Positions 20,846 to 27,008 of a stretch of 27,008 bases of DNA are shown here, one piece after another. How positions within the stretch are numbered: the first letter of the stretch is position 1; each line of letters starts with the position of its first letter. Under the pieces are notes generated by a model. That model was not told the DNA's origin, ran no database searches, and saw nothing but the letters and a program-made list of their open reading frames with translations. Source of the stretch: Trebouxia sp. TZW2008 (Eukaryota > Chlorophyta > Trebouxiophyceae > Trebouxiales > Trebouxiaceae). The translations under genes and the position numbers were made by a program. Location of the stretch: assembly GCA_002118135.1 (NCBI GenBank), contig BDIU01000302.1, positions 1 to 27,008 of the forward strand, written 5' to 3'.

Positions 20846-21943
20846 CTATTGCGTCAAGCTCTTGGTGGGCAGCAAGTTCGACGGTGCTGTGCGTAAATAG
20901 CAAATAGCCTGTTAGCAACGTTGCAACATTTTTAACGAACTTACACTCGCACACACAGCAAGTGAGACACGTCCTCAGCAAAGAGCTTTTCACTTGGAGC
21001 AAAGTGGTTCTATTGCTGCAGCTGTCCGCTGTTTGACAGATAGCCTATGTCTCGCATGTGCAACAGTCTGTTTGTCTCTGTCAATGCATAGAAGGCGCAA
21101 GTTGTAAGGTCGAACTTGTGTTCTGGATGATTCCAGTGATACACATGTCACCACATTTTGCGGGGACATCACCACCACAGGAAAGCTGTTGGCTTGAGTC
21201 ATGATCTGCTTGCTTGCTTGCTCACCCGTGGCTTTATTCATTACAGGTGCGCACCTGTTCTGGTGACGATTTTGCAATGCCTTGATACCGGCGTGGTTCA
21301 GTGCTCATAATCCTAATACAGTACGATAATAATGGCAGCCTTCTCAGCAAACTCAGCAAAAACTCACAAGCACGACAATTGTTTATACTTATGCCTAAGA
21401 CAAATCACGTTTGACCCAGCCACACGCACAATAATGGGATTGCGTCTCATCAACTTGGAAGAGCAAACAACAAGTGCTACAGTAGCAAAGCACCAAAGCA
21501 TGCACCTGCGGTGCTGCGTGCGCACGCGAAAATATGCATGCTGCAGACATTATTAAATGGTTGCTGTGCACGCCTGTTACATGTGACCACGCAATCGTGT
21601 CCAGGACAAGAAAGCGATATTTGTTTGCACTATGACAGCCTGTACAATCATAGTCTGGGGCTTCAGACTTTCGTAGCTACATGGTAGATGTGTGACTGTG
21701 TGCATGCGCCCTGAGCAAAATTGCTGACCTCATGGTCCTGTCCTAATCCAACAGCACATGTCTAGACTTGATATTATGGTCTTTGCCACTATTACTGATT
21801 GCGCGCAAGTCAAATCCAGCAGGAGCACTGTCACACTGAGTAACTACCGGGACGCTTGAACATGCTGACCCCAATACCATTCCGTTACCTTACTGTTTTG
21901 ACTGACTACTTGCTGAACAATTGCATTTGTTGCGGCTATGATG
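20846..21943. other. Upstream region of the NmrA-like gene, no gene supported
   Basis: About 1.1 kb lies between the NmrA-like start codon (20845, minus) and the 3' end of the TPR gene (21944, minus). Open frames are below 100 codons and featureless. It must hold the NmrA-like promoter and the TPR gene's poly(A) site, but I see neither a TATA box nor a well-placed TGTAA. Confidence 0.5.
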
Positions 21944-24900
21944 TCACCAAACCACAAAAATGGGGCAAGGGCACTTTATTGGCCTGTCAGCCCATTGCCA
22001 TGACTCATCCAACTGCCTCTGCACCTGCCGCTGCTCCGCTGCACTCCTATTCTGCTTCTTCAGACTTTCCAGCAATGCATACTGCCCCCATGGATTCTTG
22101 GGGTACTGCCTTAGGGCTTCCTGGCTGAACACTTCTGCTTCTTTAGGGTTCTCTGCTCTCTCCAGCACATGTGTCAGGCAATGGCGCAAATGTGGAGCTT
22201 GTCTTGGTGGCGCTGCATAGCTTAGCTGATCTTCCAACTGCACGAAAGCACAAACACTCAAAATGCTGAGGAGAAAACAAAAAATGGAAAGTCTACGCTG
22301 AAAGGCCTTTTAGAGAACCGTTGTGAGTAGAAGTAGCCCCAGGTGGTGGCTCTAAAAGCAACAATTGCAGAAAGATGACCTGTGGGGGGTTGATTTACCT
22401 TGTGCTAAGTATGCCTGAGCATGCTTCGTTGATACTCCAAAAAAGGCTTTACAGTGTTTTTCTTTTTCAGCGGCAACCACAAGCATGACCAGTCCATGGA
22501 AAAGAATGGCATGCAAATTGTTGCAAACACATAAGCAGCAAATGCAGCATGGGGACCGGCTGACATTTGGGTCAACGCTTGGCTCGGACCTGTGACCAGA
22601 GTCTGAAATGCTTACCAGCACAGCCTGTCCGAGATGGATTTCAGCAGCTTGCACATTGCCTGGGTACGGCCCTTCAGCCTGGGCTAATCTGGCCTTTGCC
22701 ACTTGTACCTATGCAGCACGCACAGTACTGACACCTATCCTGCCACATCTGTGCCTGATACATCACACCACATGTTCTGGTGACAGTTGTGTACGCACAG
22801 GCACCCAGACACCAGTCTTGGGCCGGGACATGTAGCAACTTGACATAGGCAAAGCAGCAACTAGACAGCAAAGCTGTCATAATATGCAGCTCATTGACAC
22901 GACTCAACACAGACACGACTCAGCACGCAAGCATGACTCAGCCTGAGAGCATGACTCAGCACAGGCATGAGTCAATGCACCTGTATGGCTGACAGCTGGC
23001 GGTGCTCACAACATGCAGAACACGGGCTTGACTCAACACAGGCATGACTCAAATACAAGCATGACTAACATGGCATGACCCAGCACAGGCATGACTCAAC
23101 ACACCTGGATGGCTGACAGCTGACGGTGCTCGCAGGAGTACAGTCCAGCCCCCTCACCAGGTCTTGTCTGTGGCTCCTCAGCTACATCTTCAAATGCAGC
23201 CTGCACATAGGCACTGGCACCATGAACTAAGTGATTCCTGGTCAGCTATGCATGTTCAGGAATGCATGATCAGCAGTGCATGATTTTGGCAAGGCTGCTA
23301 ACAGCTCATGATGATCCAAGTGATGCCTGATCAGCTTGAGCTTCAGGCACAACAGCTGCTGTTGCAAGTGATGCTATAGCTCTGGCAGTTTGTGGTGCCC
23401 AACACCAGCATTAACAACATTTGAACAGTTGGCTTGCATCATGAGCTATGTCAGACAGCTCAAGCACACACAAGCTGGTGAACGTGAACAGTGGATAGTG
23501 CATGAACGTACTGTCTGATGATGTGTGCACAGCTTTGGTGGGAGTCAGCTGTCAGCAGGTCGTTTTTGAAACCTCACCTCAAGCTGCTGCATGTGCCAAC
23601 TGGCTTTGTCAAAGCTTGTTTCCGCCTGAACATGGTCTCTATGGTACTGCTGGGTCTCAGCCTGCGCTGAGTATGCTAGCGTCATGGCGTAATGGTACAC
23701 GCTCACTGCATACTCGTACCCACCTCTGGCACAGATGCCTACAGTGCATAACATACTAAACAGGTTCACGATGTCTTTAGGTAGTCCACCATTGATGTAT
23801 GCGTTTAGCATTGTCTTCATGGTACTGGCGGGGCTCAGCCTGAGCTGAGTATGCTAGCATCAGGGCGTAGTGGTATACGCTCACTGCATACTCATATCCT
23901 GCTTTGGCACAGACTCCTACAGGGCATAACATGCCAACTAGGCTGAGAATGTTTGTAGGCAGTCCAAGTTTCATGTCTGCACCTAGCATTGTCTCCTGGT
24001 ACTGGCAAGTCTCAGCCTACGCTGAGTATGCTAGCGTCATGGCGTAGTGGAATACGCTCACTGCATACTCATACCCACCTCTAGCGCAGATACCTACCGT
24101 GCAGCCCATGTCAGCTGGGCCTCAAAAGCGTTTGCAGGCAGTCAGTACACATGTATACACGTATGTAGGCCTGTACATCTGTATGTAGCAGTGTCGTGGC
24201 GTAGTGGTACACACTCACTGCATACTCATACCCACCTCTGGCACAGATGCCTACAGTATAGCTCAGGTCGATTGGGCTGAGATTCATGTTTGCAGGCATT
24301 CCATTGGTTATGCATGCACCTCGCAGCGTCAGGGGGTACTCATACATGCTGATTGCATACTCATTCCCACCTCTGGCACAAACTCCTGCTATGCATCAAA
24401 GAGCTATCAAGTATCAAAGGGCTGTCAGAGGTTGAAGATGGGTGCTGCTTGTATGAGCTTTTGGCAGGGCCACGACACCCCACTAGCATGATAGTGAATG
24501 GTGAACCATGATGCAGCTTGATGCTTAATGTGCAACAGTGTTAGCATGGCAGTGTTACCATGGCACATATGTTCTGGCATCAAGATTGGGGACTGTTGAT
24601 TGCTCCAGTACAGCTGGGTCTGCTGAGCCTGTCTAGCATGCTATTTGAATTCAAATGGAATGAATGGGATCAAGGGAGTTGACTGGTACTGTCACATCAT
24701 TGCTACTTATGAGAGCATGGCAGAACAACACCAAAAGCAGGTTTGAAACGCTATGGGATGGCGCCAGCAGGGCAAAGCACAACTCACAAGGCATGAACAG
24801 GATTGATGCAGCAAACACATTGCAGCACAAGAAACTAGAAGTTCAGCGCTGACCTCTGGCATGCCTTGGTGGTTCTTTGACTTCCGTCAAAATAGCCTCC

Positions 24901-26751
24901 CACATGCCGTGGAAAATCCTGAACATACAACAACAGCTTTCCAGTCTTTGGTAATGTAATTCAGCCTGATATAGCACAATCCAGCACAGACCAGTATGGC
25001 AGAGCACAACACGAGGCAAAACCAGATTGCAGACACTGCTTGCAAGCATGAGTGTAAGTTTGTGTTGGCTTGCGATGAATGCTCTTTGATTAGGGCTCAG
25101 CACAGCACAGCACAGCACAGCACAGCACAGCACAGCACAGCACAGCACAGCACAGCACAGGACAGCACGGTACGGCACGGCACAGCACGGCACCGCACAG
25201 CACAGCACGCTTCAACTGTTTTACCATGTGAGAGGCAGTGTAGTCCAGTCAAACGTAGTCTCTTGCTGGCTTTGCAGCCAGCTTCCTCTTGGGTACAGCA
25301 CAGCAGCTTCCTGCAGCTTCCGCGACCATTCGATTGCCAGCTCTGACTGCACCAACAATCACAAGTCGCCACTTCATCTGTGTCATGTTCACGATGAAGG
25401 TGCAACATGTGAGAAGCAGTGTAGTCCAGTTGAGTGTATTCTTTTGCTGGCCTTGCAACCAGCTTCCTCTTGGGTATAGCACAGATCCCGGGCTGCCTCT
25501 TTAAACAGAAGCTCCCGCTATGACGCCTAACGGCGTAGACTTTTCTTTTTCTTTTTTCTAGCACAACAGCTTCTTGCAGCTTCTGTGACCATTCAGTTGC
25601 CAGCTCTGACTGCAAAAACAGCTCAAGGGTGGCGGTCTACCTGTGTCATGCTCATGAAGAGTTGCAAGATCATGATGATCATGCAAGATCATCAGAGAAG
25701 CATGAGCATAGAGTCAAGCTGACAACAAAGTTGGCTGTGTAGACAATGTTGCTGTATCACATTGTCAGAGAAAGAGGCAGAGATGTGCACAGAATGAGAT
25801 GTCCCCATTGAAGGGGAAACTTGCAAAGCAGATGGTTTGATGCTTACTTGGCCTGCCATATTGGCAGCATACACTAGCAGGTCAATGTCATGCTCTGACG
25901 CAACTGTATTTTGGCAGGCTGCCACATCCCAAGCATCAACTTCCAACGCTTGCAGGCTGGCTTCCACAGCATCATGGTACCTGCATCATTAATCTAGCGT
26001 CCTGACCAGGTAGCACCTGTTTTACGGTACAAGGCCCTTGCACATGTCAACCATGAGGTCAAGTCTGTATGATCTGAGGCCTTTCTGGTCACACCAAGCA
26101 GATTGCCTAGCACATCATTGCACTCATCATTGCAACCGAAAATATCTACTGCTGCATAGAATTGACAATATGTAATAATACATATCACAGAAACTTCATT
26201 TGAAGCATATATCATGCCTGAACAAGACCCTGCTATGTGTGTAATGATGACTCGTGGTGTGACCAGGGCCTCACAGGGACACTTTGTGTCCTTGTCATAA
26301 CAATGTGACTGATTCTTTCCTCACTCGCTTGCAGCAAACAATTGCTGTTTGGGCATCAAGTCGCTTGAGTCTGGCTGCTGTCAGTGTGACGTAAGTGACT
26401 GCTGCCATGTGTGATGTGTAAGCAGCACAGCAAAGCAAGACGTTCACAAGGTTCTCCACGAACACCAGGGGCGTCTGCAAGATGTCCAGGATCCGCCCTG
26501 CTGAGAGCTGTGGCCTGGCACTTCAGAGGTACAGGGGGCTTGGCATGTGCCTGTTCCTCTTCTTGCACAGTGGCAGATGTCACTCTCGGGCCCAATTGGA
26601 GCTGCCCAAGACAAGTAGAAGCAGGGCAATTTTGCATCGTCTCACCTGCCAAGTCTGACATAGATGTGTGCTGGCATGTGCAACAGGTGACCCATGTGAC
26701 GGAAGCTGCCAGCCCCGCTGTGTAGCATGTCAGCTGACTGTTCCCCCCTTG
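21944..26751 (-). CDS. TPR protein with GHL-HMP-HIY motif, 5'-partial, seven exons visible
   Basis: Exons in transcript order are 26646-26751, 25848-25980, 25225-25346, 24854-24918, 23578-23738, 22616-22708 and 21944-22237. They total 974 nt (323 aa visible) with matching phases throughout. The N-terminal visible part has GHLLHMPAHIYVRLG, then YHDAVEASLQALEVD (a TPR helix pair) and LLVYAANMAGQSELAIEWSRKL. Next comes a middle region with GMWEAIL and VYHYAMTLAYSAQ, and a C-terminal TPR (SYAAPP, then AEVFSQEALRQYPKNPWGQYALLESL). This order matches a family of TPR proteins found in bacteria and algae whose biochemical role is not established. The start codon and first exons lie past the right edge. 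Two exons are locally duplicated in the introns before them. Confidence is high for the fold, low for any function. Confidence 0.85.
22930..23137. repeat. Minisatellite-like intron region with clustered TGACTCA motifs
   Basis: Imperfect units of the type GCATGACTCAACACAG recur within the intron between TPR-gene exons 5 and 6. A longer unit containing GGCTGACAGCTG-CGGTGCTC occurs twice, about 120 bp apart (near 22987 and 23110). Six TGACTCA/TGAGTCA heptamers fall in this span. Confidence 0.75.
23739..24430. repeat. Tandem array of four decayed copies of a TPR-gene exon
   Basis: Copies of the exon at 23578-23738 lie upstream of it in the transcript. Their acceptor-proximal ends (plus-strand high coordinates) are at 23916, 24093, 24250 and 24385, against 23738 for the real exon; periods are 178, 177, 157 and 135 bp. 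Each starts with an AG acceptor and encodes a version of GVCARGGYEYAVSVYHY. Copy 2 stays open for 45 codons then stops; copy 3 has a TAG after AYSA; copies 4 and 5 lose the downstream half. Only the real exon keeps a GTGAGG donor in phase. Confidence 0.9.
25098..25208. repeat. (CAGCA)n pentanucleotide microsatellite with degenerate tail
   Basis: About twelve perfect CAGCA units start at 25098, followed to 25208 by variants (CGGCA, CGGTA, CCGCA). It lies in an intron of the TPR gene, 17 bp past the donor of exon 3. All reading frames through it are open on both strands because five is not a multiple of three, which creates artefactual ORFs. Confidence 0.95.
25406..25609 (-). pseudogene. Duplicate of TPR-gene exon 3 interrupted by a 75-bp insertion
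   Basis: This is a second copy of the exon at 25225-25346, offset by 181 bp at its low end. It retains the TTTTTGCAG-type acceptor and encodes SELATEWSQKLQEAVV against SELAIEWSRKLQEAAV, and beyond the insertion LYPRGSWLQGQQ against LYPRGSWLQSQQ. Its donor is lost: CACATGTTG replaces CACATGGTAAAA. Its length (204) equals the real exon (122) plus exactly 82 bp. Probably skipped in the mRNA, since exons 2 and 3 join in phase without it. Confidence 0.8.
25484..25558. mobile_element. 75-bp insertion flanked by 7-bp direct duplication
   Basis: The insertion is bounded by TAGCACA at 25477-25483 and again at 25559-25565, while the uninterrupted sister copy has one such site (AGCACA). Inside are a perfect inverted repeat ACGCC-TAAC-GGCGT (25523-25536) and a terminal pyrimidine tract TTTTCTTTTTCTTTTTTC. 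No terminal inverted repeats are visible. The 5' end GATCCCGGGC recalls the end of a tRNA T-arm, so a truncated SINE is one possibility and an introner-like element another; neither is proven. Confidence 0.65.
25981..26645. other. Intron of the TPR gene, no nested gene supported
   Basis: The 665-nt intron runs from a GTGAGA donor next to the HIYVRLG exon to a GATGCAG acceptor. Open frames of 60-100 codons in it show no domain and are not needed: the flanking exons join in phase as LGR/YHDAVEAS. Confidence 0.65.
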
Positions 26752-26867
26752 CTGCAGAGAAGGGCCCTTCTGCCCTACAAAACAACGAAGAAGTTGACAA
26801 CTTGCACATTGACATGTGCTCTTTCGCCTACAAGGCTGAATTTTAAGGCATCAAGATGGTGTGTAAG

Positions 26868-27008
<141 letters not shown>

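Noticed and set aside
25097..25615. Long ORFs on both strands through the CAGCA repeat
   Set aside because: A five-base repeat without stops keeps all frames open and yields VLCCA- or QHSTA-type low-complexity peptides. The real exon here is 25225-25346 on the minus strand.
25981..26034. A roughly 49-nt intron joining an upstream ARAL-encoding frame to YHDAVEAS
   Set aside because: It is phase-compatible but far shorter than the other introns, and the HMPAHIYVRLG exon gives a much better family match.
26356..26661. Minus-strand ORFs between 25994 and 26661 as TPR-gene exons or a separate gene
   Set aside because: The HMPAHIYVRLG exon (26646-26751) joins the YHDAVEAS exon (25848-25980) directly in phase, so this interval is intron. 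The ORFs have no domain.

Overview
This is a eukaryotic window. It reads as nuclear DNA of a green alga: genes are broken into short exons by GT-AG introns of about 100 to 1100 nt whose acceptors are mostly TGCAG, TGTAA signals (the chlorophyte poly(A) signal) follow two of the stop codons, and simple repeats are common. A trebouxiophyte-like alga is my inference from this style; no marker gene proves it. Six multi-exon genes could be assembled exon by exon with every splice phase matching, plus one doubtful short ORF.

Layout from left to right. (1) 44-661 (+): short ORF with a degenerate BED-finger-like N-terminus, probably transposase-derived. (2) 2407-5544 (-): a two-RRM nucleolar protein of the RBM34/Nop12 family. 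(3) 6080-9318 (+): the WTAP/FIP37 subunit of the m6A mRNA methyltransferase complex, divergent from (2). (4) 10337-12494 (-): a homologue of C11orf49/CSTPP1, a regulator of the tubulin polyglutamylase complex at centriolar satellites. (5) 12702-16220 (+): a 639-residue coiled-coil protein of unknown function, divergent from (4) across only 207 bp. (6) 18105-20845 (-): an NmrA/isoflavone-reductase-like NAD(P)H oxidoreductase. (7) 21944-26751 (-): a TPR protein with a GHL-HMP-HIY motif, whose 5' end lies beyond the right edge of the window.

The main unusual feature is repeated tandem duplication of single exons with their flanking splice sites. It occurs in the FIP37 gene (one extra partial copy), the NmrA gene (exon 4 start and exon 5 tail) and the TPR gene (one exon in five copies, another in two). 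Most periods fall at 157-181 bp. The extra copies range from silent-site-only divergence to clearly broken by stops and frameshifts. One copy in the TPR gene carries a 75-bp insertion bounded by a 7-bp direct duplication and containing a perfect 5-bp-stem hairpin.

Functionally the window holds two divergent pairs: RNA biology (RBM34-like with FIP37) and centriole/tubulin-related (CSTPP1-like with an unknown coiled-coil protein). Intergenic tail-to-tail stretches of 1 to 2 kb hold no gene I can support. All gene models come from reading splice sites and frames by eye; exon boundaries flagged as uncertain need RNA-seq.
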